Shown here piece by piece: positions 38,011-50,918 of a stretch of DNA of 64,000 nt. A program made the translations under genes and the position numbers. Origin of the DNA: Epiperipatus broadwayi (lineage: Eukaryota; Onychophora; Udeonychophora; Euonychophora; Peripatidae); NCBI GenBank assembly GCA_028023455.1, contig JAQFVV010006199.1, forward strand, positions 186,001-250,000. Direction: 5' to 3'. Each line of letters opens with the position of its first letter. The stretch's first letter is position 1. The notes under the pieces were generated by a model, which saw nothing but the letters and a program-made list of their open reading frames with translations, was not told the DNA's origin and made no database searches.

Positions 38011-38459
38011 TAAGAGTACCAAACTCTCCATACAGTAGTACGATCAAGTGCGTCTTCATAATCAATAGATGCAGAAAGGTTTGTACATAAAATCTCCATT
38101 TAGTGCCTATTCATTCAATATTCCCAGACTAGTTTTTGGCTTGTGGCTATAATCGGTGATGAGCCTTGGATTTAAGATCACTGCACCTAGATTTTAGGAT
38201 CTAATGCAATCCTCCAGCAAGCTAGGATCCCAAATAGGTAAAAATGGCTGCTAGAGGATTTCATTAGATCCTAAGATCTGGGTACAGTGATCTCAATTCC
38301 AAGGCTCATCACTGATGAAAGCCATAAGCTAAAAACTAGTCTGAGGATGTTGAATGAGTAGGTACTAGATAGGGATTTTATGCACAAACCTTTCTGCATC
38401 CATTGATTAAGAAGGTTTGTACTTAGCAGCATTACTATATGAATGGTTTGGTACTCTTA
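38011..38459. mobile_element. Family A palindromic element, best-preserved copy
   Basis: Terminal inverted repeats TAAGAGTACCAAACT... (38011) and ...TTTGGTACTCTTA (38459) are followed inward by long arms of roughly 200 bp: CATTCAATATTCCCAGACTA / TAGTCTGAGGATGTTGAATG, and GATGAGCCTTGGATTTAAGA / CCAAGGCTCATCACTGATGA. The centre (about 38215-38250) is short. No coding sequence. Flanking target duplication not clear. Confidence 0.8.
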
Positions 38460-39247
38460 TTGATTTTAAATTGGGAATATTTTAAAAGATAATATTTACT
38501 ATTTTTTATAATAAAAAAACATGATGTATTTTTGTTTTTGAAAAAAAAAAAAAAAGAAATGTAAAAGTTATTGTTATTATATTATTTTTAAAATGCTTCT
38601 GTTTTAAAGCTTAAAATTTAAGAAAGACATGTTAGAAATGCTGACTTGTACAAATAGCCTCAATAATAGTTCTTTTGAAATAAAAGGGATAAACTTGAGT
38701 GTATCAATAGTAACCAAGATATAAGTTAATGATCTCATTAATATGTAAATAGAAAAGTAATATAAATAAGCCCATAAGATTACATTGGCTCTTTTATTCT
38801 ACTTAATCTTTTGTTTTTATATGTCTATGGATATATATGTTTTTATATGTGTAATGAATGCTATGTTTTTATAGCATTTTTTTACAATAAATATTTTTTT
38901 AATATGCAGAATACATATTTTAAGATTGTTTTAGAGAAAAAAATATGATGAGAGGATAGATAAAAATTTGACATTTACCCCAGAGGAAAAACTAAATTCT
39001 TTTGAGGAGCTTTAAAACTACAACTAAATGGAATTTATAATTTGCTGTAGCATTCTAAAGTTTTTCAAGAGAATTTTTAAATGCTTGCTTAAGTTCAATA
39101 TGGGTATAAATGCACATTTGCCTGATACATATATGTGTGAGTGCTAAAGAATAAAATTAGCACATTCCAAGAATTCAAAGATAATAATAATACACTAGTG
39201 AAATAATATAAAAAGACTAATAAAAGGTTGAATGTAAACCTATATAT
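38460..39247. other. AT-rich spacer, no feature seen
   Basis: No coding or repeat signal. The last bases are ATAT, the left target of the next element. Confidence 0.5.
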
Positions 39248-42200
39248 TGTAACCCACGCTCGCAACACTGCTCATATACATTATATGAGTAAATGCCCAG
39301 GGCGCCAGTTCTATTAACGAATAGAACAATATAACAACATATCTAATATAAAATTATTACTGAGACTCTTTACCTATGTCTATATTCAGCTCAGCTCAGT
39401 GGGAGGTTACAGGAAGTTCATAAAATATATAATTATAAATAAATGAAGGAAGAAATATTATAAAACATTAAATAAAATATAAATCCTTTTGTTAATTAAC
39501 TGCATGATAAAGAATAACAATGTTTATTTGTAAAGACTATTAAAATATCCTTTCAACTTAATTTCTTCCATCATCCAAGTATAACATATATCAGCTTGAC
39601 ATAATTATATCATGAAACAATTCTATGACTTGGCACATCATCATCTAAACAGCTACCTTAATGCCGATCAAGGAATATGCAATAAGCTCTCAGGAAATTT
39701 AAAAACACAGTTGAATTAAAGAAAATACATTAGCCCAGAATTTATAATTCTAACTTATAATAAAATGTAGTGAGATAAATTGACTAAATGTTTTACTGTG
39801 TTTAGCAATTAGATAATGACAGAAATAGGGTATATTTTAATCTCTCATCACTATCTAACCATTACATTAACTAGGCAACCCCTCTCATATGTTTATCAAG
39901 TGGCAATGTTTCTTATTATGTTTGGATTGAGGAAACAATATTATCAGATACCAGCGTTTTTAATATCATAGTTATAAAACAATATAGTTATTTTATAATG
40001 GATGTATGAAATGTGGAGATGTGGACATTAGTACACGAATGTATACAAGAATAACTCAAGACAATTTTTTTTAATAAATAAACAACTCATTTATTACACT
40101 GAAGTCTAATTTAACATAATTGTTTTACAATAAGACTACTTGTCTTAATAATTTTAATTCTCAAATAAATCTTTGGACATCAGTCCGGGATTATCCCTAT
40201 TATATTACATTATTTATTATTCATACCTTTTTGAAAGCAAAATTAACAAACAAACTTGAATATTCTGACTTTGAATACCTGCTTTGCTTAAGCGTTTCAT
40301 CTAAACATAACTTTAACTAAATCATATATCATATTATTGGTACATTAAATATTTTGAGAGGATTTACTATCAATTATTGAAATAAAGCAAATTTGTACCT
40401 TTGGCTATCAATAAGGCAGCTCTCGCTAACTTAATTAAATAACTATCTAAATACATACACCTTTCATGCATAGCACTAAAATCATATTCATTCTAATGAT
40501 TTGATGATTTATAACTTTATGGTAAATGACTACAATATATTTTAAAGTGTTTATTTCCTGTTTTAATTTCAATAACTGTATACTTTTATATCCGCAATAT
40601 TGTTTATATTACGCGTGTGTGTCACATCTTAAGCAACAATAATAGAAAACAATCTTTTCACACATTATCAAGTTATTGAGGAAATAAATCAACCAACAAA
40701 ATAAGACATTAATATTATATCAAGAATTTAATTTAACTATTTATCTGGCCACATACTAAATAACACAGAGCTATATTTTCACGATTATACAAACTAAACG
40801 TTCCAAGGGAAATTCATATGAGGAGCAAATAATCTCTTTTCTTAACACTTTGACAAGAACTCATCTAATTCTGAAATACACTATTGGTGTGGGACTTTTC
40901 TTCATCACCAGGACTATAAGAAAACCATCACTCAACTTCCTAAATATCATTTCATACTTCAACAATAACTCATCTAATTCTGAAATATACTATTGGTGTG
41001 GGACTTTTCCTCATCACCAGGACCATAAGAAAACATCACTCAACTTCAAAACTATCATTTCATAATATGCATACAATATAAAATAGGCTCTACTCATGGA
41101 CAATTATTAAAATATACTACATAGGCAAAATCTCTTATTCCTACAAACATAGAATGCATCCAGAGTAATTTCCATTCCCAAAGCTCTTCTACATATCTAA
41201 CATTATATATATGCTGGCAGATAAATACATGCAGATAACCTACTAATCCTTTCAATTTTTTAGAATATGACAATATCCGAAATTTATACGGGGAAAATAT
41301 TTATAAAATGGACTTTTATCAAGTAAATATAATAATTGCGCAAAATAGACACACATATGCATAAATAAGAATATAAGAAAAATTCTAAGTTATATACTAT
41401 GCAGATAATATGGTAATTAAATGATACATTAAAATATAACTCTTAATTCAGAATAAACTTTAAATTATTTTAAAATTTAAATAGTCATAAATATTATGAA
41501 CGAGATTTCTTTGCTATTTCTGGCAGAATATTTCTATCAGACACTCGCTACTTTGAAGCCAAAACTCTCACTTTGCGATAAAGAAAAATATACAAAATAA
41601 AATATACACCTCTCTTTAACCATATAATAAAAAAATATATATTTTTACCTTCATAAAATAAAACAAGGCATATTTGAATAAAATCAATTTTTACCAGCAT
41701 ATCCACAATTTGTGAATACGCATTCTGAGACGATCTGGAAGTTCATAATAGCACAAAATTATAAGAAAAACATAATAATAAATATATCTATCTGTCTATC
41801 ATATACATTGATGATGACAAGTAATATATAAAATAAAAAAAACCAAAGTCATTTGTTCTTTGACTTAAAATAAAAAGTTCACTTGCAAAGTCCTCCAAGT
41901 TTATTAAACAATACAGAGATAGATTCCAAACTGAGTTCATCTTTATTAAGAATATGAAATATAAAATAAATTTCTGTAGGACAAAAAAAAATCATAATTT
42001 AAATTTGATCTAGTATCTCCAATGTTCTTAGCATAGCTAATTGAGTTTACTACATCATACGTAAGAAACGAACTTTTATACTGACTGTAATATGAAAGAC
42101 ATTTCAGCTACAGTTGTACAACAATTATTTAATTCACTCCGTAGTAGTTTTTAAATTAAATAAGCAATTGTTCTTAATAAATTTCTTAAATAGCATTTGT

Positions 42201-45200
42201 TTTTCCAATATTTTATAAGCTAGCATACATATAGTTATTTTTAAACATTGCAAATTAATATGTCATAATATGTTGGTAATTCCACAATTAATAATAATTT
42301 ATTTTATAATGCATCCATATCGAAGAGAACAGAAATATACCACATTCTCATCCTTCCATCCGATTTAAGTACATATTCAATAAGTAGTATCTTTTAATTA
42401 TTCAGGGTAATTCATATTTTTACTTTCTTTTATAAAGCACATATTATTTTAAAAATACAAAATACAAAAAAATAGTCATTTTTCCATAATGAATTTAAAT
42501 ATAACATGTTACTTTAAAATACACATATCCTTTAATTTTAGTTTAACTTTTGTAGAAGTAAGATAGAAAATGAAATGAGAAGTTAAAATAAATCCTGCAA
42601 AAATGTTCTGCACACATTTCCAAAAGATATTAAAAAAATCACATAGATTAGTTAGATGATTATAAAGTTCATGCACTCTAACTTTCTTCTTGATAGTAAA
42701 TAAATAAGGTAACGCAAGCTTAATATTATAGATATACATTTTAAAATAGTAATAAGTATGAGGTGGTTAACTCAAATGTTTAAATTAGGTAAAGAAATGA
42801 AAAACTGATATACCTTCTTATATTCTAGCCTGATATTCTAATTGAAGACTTTTTCCGTACTAGAATTTCCTATGACTTTTCTTGAAGTTTACTTTAAGGC
42901 TTTTTTTTCTTAAATTACTTTGACTTCTGGAAGAGATATATATTTGTTATAGCAGAGAAGAAGAATATACTGGCTGCAATTATAACAATAATGAGCAATT
43001 TTTAATAAAGACTATTTGTTAAATAGATATCTCTTCCTTCCATCAAAAGGTCATCTGTACTCAAAAGGTTAACTCCACCTTTTGCACTGAAAGCTAATTT
43101 ACTATGCAAGAAATCTTTTCTTAAAAAAAATTTTGACCTTCACAATTAAATCAAAAAAAAGTAATAATAATAAAAAATAACTTTTTACAAACTTGAAATA
43201 AATGAATATTAATTAACTGTTAACAAAAATGATTAATAATTTATTTAATTTGTAAAATACTCCACTGATCCAAATATCCATTAATCATTGGAAAAAAATA
43301 ATATATATTTGTTAAATTATTAAAGATAATTACTGTAATTTAAATGTTTTTATTGTAAATGTACTATTGTTTGCTGTTATTAAAAGATGAAAATGAAATG
43401 AAACATAATACAGATATACACTCATGCACATACACTGTAATATAAATATTAAATTATCTTGACTAAATACAACTAATCTGGTTATAGGTTAAACATGTTT
43501 TACTAATCAATATCTGAACATGGATGGGTGTCAATGAATAATAGATCAGGAAACCATTCAAACAAATATTAGACACTAAATAAAATAACCTTGCATCCTC
43601 CTGACAAAATATACTAATTCCTATAATAAATAATCCCTCTTTCTTACACTAAATATTTCATTAACCATAATAATAATAATAATAAATGCTTATAAAATGG
43701 TCAATAAAATGCATAATCAATCAACATCTAAAGCTTTAAACAATTTCCAGTTCCTTTTTTTTTCTTTTCTTTTCTTTTAAATAATACAATGCGGTTACCC
43801 ACTATTGATATACTATGATTTGCTTGCTTCAAATGGAACATTTAATAGCTGAAATATTAAATAAAATCAACCATAGAAATTAATATTTGTCTAGATTCAT
43901 GCTTAATATATGCTAATGAAACCAGAATTATATGGATACATATGATAACTTCTAATATGATAATAATCATTAAAAATGTTTAATATGCCCCAATACCTTA
44001 CTTGATATGGCTAGTTGTCAGCTCAGTGGAATAAACTTTAAATATTACACTCTTTTCTTGTTGGTTACTATGCTCTAATTATTGGATTCTCTTAATGGAT
44101 TGTATATTTTTTGGAACTTGGTGAAAGAAATCTAAAAAGCAGTAGAATTTTTAATGATAAACATTAGTCATTATAAGCAGGTTAATACTACTATTAAATT
44201 TAAAGAGGTTGCTTTAACATATGTTTTATGTGTGAGTGGTTATTTGAATGGATACTTAATCAAAGGAAAATCACAATAAGCTTTTTAATTTTATGTTCAG
44301 TGATCAAATTAGATATTTGCTCATTAACTTGTTTAGGTTTGTTCAGTATAAGTTACAACTTATTTCATAATTTTATGGGTGGCTCATTTAAAATTAATAT
44401 ACAGATGGGTATTTTTATCTGTTTTTGGCATGAATATTTTGTCTAGCATCACTTGATAGTACAAACATACATAACCTCATATAGTTTTTCTTTAATTTTA
44501 ATTCCTACAATTTACTCAGCATTAAAAATTTTTTTTTTGACCATTTGTAAATAAATTATCATTATTATTCATTAAATTTGAATTTTGGGTTTTATTCACA
44601 TTAACTAATATAAGGTATAGCAATCATAATTTATATTAAAAATATAAACATGGATACACAAGGTCTAAGTAGTGAGTAATATAAATATTATCATTACACT
44701 GGTATTTGATAATTAATCAAGGTTAATCTAACATTTCAAGAGTGCTTATTGATATCAAAGCCATTAATAAATTTTTTTTATAAAATTCTATTAGTTATTT
44801 AACTTAGTATTTTTCATGCTTTTGAATATAACATGAATTTAACACACCAGCAGCCTAAAGATTATTTGAAAATAAATACCAATGTAAATTTAATAGTAAA
44901 TCTTGAATATTATCCCAAAATGGATTTTAGAACATCTTATTTATAAAAGCCGACTAAACTGTCGTTTTTTTAATTTTTTTTATAAATTAGTATATCAACT
45001 GGTATAGCACTACCAATTTTAGCTTGTACATGTACCCATTATTTATTTATGTTATTTAGTTAGTATTATTTTTAAGTTCCTATTTTATGATTTACAGGAC
45101 ATTAGTAAAAGCTAGCATTCTTTATTTTTATTTTTTATATATATTTATTCTCGATTGTATCGGTATAAATTAGGGATTTGAAGTTAGAACGTATAACCAG

Positions 45201-45433
45201 AATCTTTTATTTTTTTTGTCTTAATATTTTTTTATCATTATAAATTTCGAATCTTTAGTTTGGTTTGAAGAGTTTCTACCTCTTGGGCATTTTTCACCTC
45301 TATAATTTTGATGTCTCATTTTGTAGAGCATGACAAAGAGTTTCTCTTTTATCTTATTCAATTTTTATTCCGGGATAGATTGGTACCTCAGTTTAGGTAC
45401 GTAACGGTATCTTTCCATTGTTACGCAGTTACA
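39248..45433 (-). mobile_element. Second giant LTR-like element (about 6186 bp)
   Basis: Begins TGTAACCCACGCTCGCAACA and ends TTGTTACGCAGTTACA, so the ends are TGTAAC/GTTACA inverted repeats. ATAT flanks both sides (39244-39247 and 45434-45437). Both ends are more GC-rich than the interior, as in the 4.3 kb family. Read on the minus strand, 41700-41760 has GAATGCGTATTCACAAATTG then TGGATAT, resembling GAATGCGCAAATAAG...GTGGATATCC in copy 1 (about 11958), so a distant relationship and a minus orientation are plausible. The plus strand is G-poor, mirroring the C-poor plus strand of copies 1 and 2. No coding frame. TGGCGCCCTGGGC (minus, about 39300-39312) near the 3' end resembles a primer-binding site but lies inside the element. 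The right boundary is the weakest point. Confidence 0.55.
40858..41065 (+). repeat. Tandem duplication, 109-bp period
   Basis: AACTCATCTAATTCTGAAAT begins at 40858 and again at 40967, and the following GGTGTGGGACTTTTC, CATCACCAGGAC and CATCACTCAACTTC blocks repeat in step with few changes. The frame 40850-41065 exists only because both units lack stops; it is not a supported gene. Confidence 0.9.
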
Positions 45434-46880
45434 ATATATATATGATAAAGGATTTTTTTTTTTTAAATGATATTGATAATTTTTGAAAAAAAATATGAAT
45501 ATTAAAACATTAGGACTTAATGAGCTTGTAGAAGAAAATAATACTAAATATAAAAATGGAACTTCTAACGTTATTTTGTGAAAATACTGATCTATAAATA
45601 GCCAGTTTAATAAATTAGTATAAAAAAGATTTTATATGTTTAAAAAATGATCAGAAATATACTGTTTAGAATACATTATCAGACAAAAATAAAATAAAAA
45701 GATATAGCGAATTAAAAATTTTGATAGAAAAAAAAGATTTAATTTCAAATGATTATAACTTTTTGTTATTGGAAATTATGAAATAAAAATACAAAATAAA
45801 ACTGATAAAATTAAATATAATAAAATTATATATATATAATAAAACTAGATTTTCAAAGAAGTATTTTAATGGGTTTTTTTAACAAAAAATATATGGTGAT
45901 TTCCAATATACTGGTTTATAAAGTTGATACAATAAATTTAGGTAAGTAATTGGTAAATGGATTTATTTTTAAAAAAGGAAAATTAATAAAAATTTATGAA
46001 AATATAATTTGGTTAGTGTGACAGGAGAGGAAGGTGATAAATAGAAGGTATAATAAAGAGATTAAAAAAGATGCAAATATTATAAATAAAACACATTAAA
46101 TGTACTTAGAAAAGAAAATATATACAGCTTTGTATAGCTTTATAAAGAAGGAATATGGCTGAACAGTTAGAGAATTCACATAGTATAGAGAAAGATAATA
46201 GTAAAAAATTTTGAAAATACAAAAAATATAAATGCAGATTTGATGAAAAGATTAAATTATATAGATAAGAAAGATAAAGAATGGATAGATAAAAAAGAAA
46301 TTAAAAAAATTAAACATTTATTTTAAAATATTAGGATTAAAGAAAAAAATGTTAAAATTGATATGAATAATAAAAAAGCAATTAAAAAAAAACAATATAT
46401 GATTTTAGAAACTAAGATTACTACAATGTTTTAAAAAATTAAGGCATGCTAAAAAAAAGCATAATTCAGATAAATTAACTGGCAAAATGATTTTATGATT
46501 AGGGCATTTTTATAAGTTTTTCAAAAAAATCACAAAATATGGATCTAAAATTAGCATTTGCAATATATACACTGCTACACCTAAATCACAAGTCCTAGCA
46601 ACTAGCTAATGGCTCCTGACATGTCTCATAACATAAATCATTTAAAGAATGATCACTTGAATTTATATAACACATTTTATTTACTGGGATAAATTAAAAC
46701 CTTTGCATAAACTTTTGGAAATCTAATTAAAAATAATATAATTCATTTATTTTTTGTATAGCTGTATTTTTGAACTTAATTCATTCATATTGTTTTTTAT
46801 TTAACATTTCTTTTGCTTGATCTTGTATTAACAATTTATTTTTTATTACTAAACCATTGTTACTATATATATGTATATAT
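45434..46880. other. A-rich region; decayed sequence of unknown origin
   Basis: The plus strand is strongly purine-rich (long AAAAG/GAAAA runs) from about 45480 to 46450. Short Lys-rich frames (for example from ATG near 46155, MAEQLENSHSIEKDN) end quickly. It might be a decayed retroelement interior next to the LTR-like element, but no protease, RT or zinc-knuckle motif is visible. Confidence 0.3.
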
Positions 46881-46899
46881 TGTAACTGGTTGGGTTACA
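46881..46899. repeat. 19-bp inverted motif resembling joined LTR ends
   Basis: TGTAACTGGTTGGGTTACA: its first 8 bases equal the minus-strand start of the 39.2-45.4 kb element (TGTAACTG) and its last 9 (TGGGTTACA) equal that element's other end. It is preceded by ATAT. It may be an internally deleted LTR or a coincidence. Confidence 0.35.
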
Positions 46900-46918
46900 T
46901 GGCACACAGCAACATAGT

Positions 46919-46978
46919 TGTGTGTACACACACACACACCCACACACACAAATCACACACACACACATATATATATAA
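46919..46978. repeat. CA-rich microsatellite
   Basis: Broken (CA)n with CCCACACAC and AATCACAC interruptions, ending in (TA)n. Confidence 0.9.
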
Positions 46979-47379
46979 AGGAAAAATAGAAATAAACACA
47001 GACAAATTTTTGTAGATATTTTTCTACATTTCCTGGAATAAAAATAATAAATAAAGGATTAAATAACTCTGAATTTAAAACAGAATTTTATTATAAATTA
47101 AAACATTTAAAAAGGTCTAAATAAATTAATATTATAATTCTGATTTTGAATTTAAAAACAAGCATGATTTATTTCGGAAATAATGCTTGTATACATTTCT
47201 TTTATCTATTTTTAAAAATCTTTGTAGATTAAAAATTCCAAAGAATTAAAGTAAAAATATGCAGATCGCATTTTGATAAAATTTCAAAGTTGCTTCCAAA
47301 AATAGCTTGTAATTAAAAGTGATTTGAAAAGATTAAAATTGATTTCAAGATAAGGATTAGACAAAAAACTGTTTTCAAT

Positions 47380-47960
47380 TAAGGTGTTTTTATCACCTTA
47401 AGATGATTCTATAAAAGGGCTGATAAAAATATCAGTTCAGTCTGTTTTTCAGTTTTGAACAGTCTGTTTTTAATATTTTAAGAAGCAATGGCCAAATTGG
47501 CCAGCTGCAAAGTCTGGATTATAGTTTTTGTAAGAGCTGGCCAGAAGGGTCTGGGTAGTAATATTTTGAGAAACATCTGGCTCATAGCTAACTGAAAAGT
47601 TGGCTAAAATTATCTGCAGTTTGTTAGTAACTGTAGCAGAGATTGACCACAATAAAGCTAGCTGCAGAGATGGCTGACAGAATTATAGAGAAAACTACCA
47701 TGAAAATGTAGGAATGCAAGAAATCAGCTGCTCTACAGTTCATTGGTGGAGTTTAATTTCACATGGAGGAAAAGGGTCAAGACTCTTTGTAATTCATAGC
47801 TACAAATGTGTTCTGAGAAAACAGTGAACTTCCTGGACCAATTCTAGCCAGAAGGAAACTGATCAATGCCAACAACCATCCCTGAATTATACCTTTCTAA
47901 TTATGATAATCCTGGCTTATACCTGTCTCACCAAGACCAACTCACAAAAATTAACACAGA
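47380..47960 (+). promoter_or_regulatory. TATA-containing GC-richer block, possible LTR
   Basis: TATAAAAG at 47410-47417 is followed after about 20 bases by ATCAGTTCAGTCTG, an Inr-like start. The 500 bp downstream are clearly less AT-rich than the surroundings, with repeated GGCCAGCTGCAAAG / GCTGGCCAGAAGG / AGCTAGCTGCAGAG wording. This layout suits the U3/R/U5 of an LTR or a host promoter. No second copy is in the window, and no TG/CA ends or target duplication could be fixed. The minus-strand frame 47470-47652 overlaps it and shows no family motif. Confidence 0.4.
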
Positions 47961-48673
47961 TAAATGTATATACAATGATGAGTAGCATTATATATGAGAA
48001 TCAAATTTTAAACAAATGTCTTTAGTAAAAATGACATTTAAAAATCTATATATATATTAAAGGATAAGGAGTAAATAATTTTGCTTGAATTGAATTAAAA
48101 TCTAGAAGTAATGATTGATTCATGGACAATTTCTTTTTGAAAAAGGAAAAAGAGGACTTCAAAAGTCTTTTTAGATTAATTTAAAGAAGTAATTAATTAA
48201 TTGAGAGTAACCTGTCATAAAAAAAAAAATTGAGCTACCTGTCAAAAAATTGGCTTTATTTTTTTTTAAAAAAGAAAATACTTTTACTGACTGAAAAAAA
48301 AAGATTAATTAATAATATTAATTCATATCATTTTTACGTTCATAGATATATGTATATGTGAATTTTATATATAGTTTTCAAATGGAATTAATTATGAAAT
48401 ATATTTTTAATAATTTTATTATTTTTATCAATTCAAACCTGTTCATTTTATATCAAGACACATGCCTGTGTGCTGAATGGATTTTAAGTAAACCTAATGG
48501 AACATATATGTAAACCATATGATAATTTTGTAAATCACAAATGTGATAATTTTTTTTTATTATATGTTAATCAAAATCAGAAGCCTTTAATATATATAGC
48601 TTTATTCTAGACCTTATTTTCATTTTTTATATTATTATTATAAATTTATTTAACGCTCATTGATTACATAAGT
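47961..48673. other. AT-rich spacer, no feature seen
   Basis: No coding or repeat signal recognised. Confidence 0.45.
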
Positions 48674-48793
48674 AATATTTACTAAGGCAATAAACTTTAA
48701 GTATGTGCACTTGTGGTTAAGACCTGTAGACATCCCTACCTTCATATTTTCAAGTGCACATACTTAAAAAAGATTTATTGCCTTAGTAAATAT
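48674..48793. repeat. Hairpin with about 40-bp arms
   Basis: ATTTACTAAGGCAATAAACT and AAGTATGTGCACTTG on the left; CAAGTGCACATACTT and GATTTATTGCCTTAGTAAAT on the right. The loop is about 35 bases (GGTTAAGACCTGTAGACATC ...). Stem nearly perfect apart from a few bases. Confidence 0.85.
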
Positions 48794-48944
48794 ATTATTA
48801 TTAATAAACTTGTTTTCAATTGTTAAAAATTGTATTGCATCATTATCTCTTGGTCACCATAACAGTAATAGATCTTGTGTTCTTTTGAGCTAGATTCATG
48901 CAAGAATGAGCTGAATATTTAAATGTGGATGTATTTAGTGTATG

Positions 48945-49495
48945 AGCATCCAGATGATGATGATAATGATTTCTGGGTTGGCATGAAGAGGATATTCTTT
49001 AAAGTCCATGCACTACATTTTATTTTAGTTTAGTTTATTAGAAATTAAGTTTATAATGACCAGTACATTAATGATACTAAATGGTCAGATCATTGATGAT
49101 GATCAGCATGTTTTGATATCCCAACATTATTGTTTTGATTCTTATGTATTTTAATGGATTAGCACTTAAGTTGGTGCATCCAAATTAATGTTCAAATAAT
49201 TGCCCAAGCTGGCAAAGGCTAAATAGTTAGCCTGGTCTACAGAAGACCCATTTTCCAATCCAGTCACCAGATTTACTTCTGATTTATATTTTTTATTATT
49301 TCTAATTCAGTCACCAGACTGACTGTTGATTTTATTGATGTATTTTGATTGTTAATCATTCATGATGATGAATGGTTACTTTTGATGAGTACTTATGCTT
49401 ACTTTTACTTATTACAAGGCTGCTTGATGTATAATTGATCGTAGTTGCTCTGAGGAGTAACTGGCTGATCTTTCAGAGATCTCATGCTCTCTATA
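48945..49495 (+). repeat. Family G interspersed repeat, longer copy
   Basis: CATCCAGATGATGATGATAA, TTTAAAGTCCATGCACTACA, AATTAAGTTTATAATGACCA and GATGATGATCAGCATG follow the same order as 22925-23100. It then continues with CAGTCACCAGA twice (about 49261 and 49311) and a distinctive end: GCTCTGAGGAGTAACTGGCT, GATCTTTCAGAGATCTCATG, CTCTCTATAATAT. It may be a SINE or LINE 3' end; no coding signal. Confidence 0.45.
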
Positions 49496-50918
49496 ATATA
49501 TAAAATTGTTTATATATTTTTGGATGTTAAACGTTAGTTTAATATTTTTTAAATAATATCTTACTATAACATTACTTTGTAATTATATTTAGTTTAAAAT
49601 TACTTTAATATTTACTTATTATATTTTGAGATGATTTTTTCAACCACACCCCAAATTCCCAATCCTGTTATATGTTTTAAGAGAGTGTTGAACTTAGAAA
49701 CTGAATATGCCATATATGATGATTAGTATTAATGCTAGAATTTAATGTGATATATTAACCTTTAACTAAGTTTAAATGGGCACATTCAATTAGTATGCCT
49801 CTTATAAATTAAAATTGTTTAATACTAAACTAGATAATGAAACCATGTATGAAAAAAAAATCTGGAAAACTGATGAAGATAGATTCGACAGAAATGAATT
49901 TTGGAAATCATTTGTTTGTTGTTGCTTTTTTTTTTTTTTACATATTTTTATTAATATATTTTTAATAATGTATTGAATTGAAAAATTAAATTATATATAT
50001 ATAACATTATCTTAAATTTATTTTCTTAAAACGTAAGTACATGTCTAATATAATGTTATTTTAATTATTATGTATGACTTATAATGCTTCTTTGTATTTA
50101 AGTTTTGTGGATGTATTTTATAATACCAGCTACAGATAGTAATATTCCCAAAGAAACTGATGGTAAACTAATAGAGTAAACACCAAAATTACAACTTCCC
50201 AATAAAGTTGATAATAGGAAAAATAACCAGTAAATGAAAAAAAAACCTTTTACATTACAAATTGATATTAAATTTAATAATAAGAGGAATAGAATTATAA
50301 TAGAAATGAATCATTTCTCAAAGTAAATCATTTTTGCATATCATTATTGCTACTAATGTAAGAGTAATTACTCATTTCTTGCTCATATTTATAGTAATAC
50401 TGACAAATGAAGAATAATATTAATAAGATTGGCTGGTCAATATAATAATTATATTATTGTGAAATTTATTTTTTGATTTTCAAGAAGAATATCTCTTTTA
50501 ATGTGAATACGTTAATCAGTCATTCAAAATGTAGTATTAAAAAAGTGGAAAAAGTTAAAATATAAGCTACAGAAATTTTAATTTACACAAGGAAAACTAT
50601 ATTATTGGAGAAAATAAGTACAGCACCAATGATAACTATGTTCTTGACCACTTTTATGCTGAATATAATAAATAAAAGAAAATTCATCACATTCTTGACA
50701 TCCTATTTTTATCATAAAGTTGTTTTCCATGATTTTTTTGAAAAAATTAGTGGTAGCCATAAAAAAGACTTTTGGGAATTGCTGAGTTTTTGAGAAAATA
50801 TGATTCCATATTAGTTGAATGTATTTCACAGATACAGAATGCGGAGGAAATGAAACATGTCTTAAAATGTACTACTTATCAAATAAAATACAAAATGAAT
50901 TCAATAGAATCTGTAGAT
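49496..50918. other. AT-rich non-coding DNA, no feature seen
   Basis: Overlapping frames on both strands at 50602-50829 show no recognised domain. No repeats shared with the rest of the window. Confidence 0.4.

Noticed and set aside
39300-39312. TGGCGCCCTGGGC on the minus strand as a tRNA primer-binding site
   Set aside because: It lies inside the element rather than directly after a TG...CA LTR end, so the match to a PBS start is probably chance.
40850-41065. 71-residue frame with an internal repeat
   Set aside because: Produced by a 109-bp tandem duplication; no start context, domain or neighbour supports a gene.
50602-50829. Overlapping frames on both strands at the same place
   Set aside because: No family motif, no codon bias, and AT-rich DNA easily gives mirrored open frames of this size.
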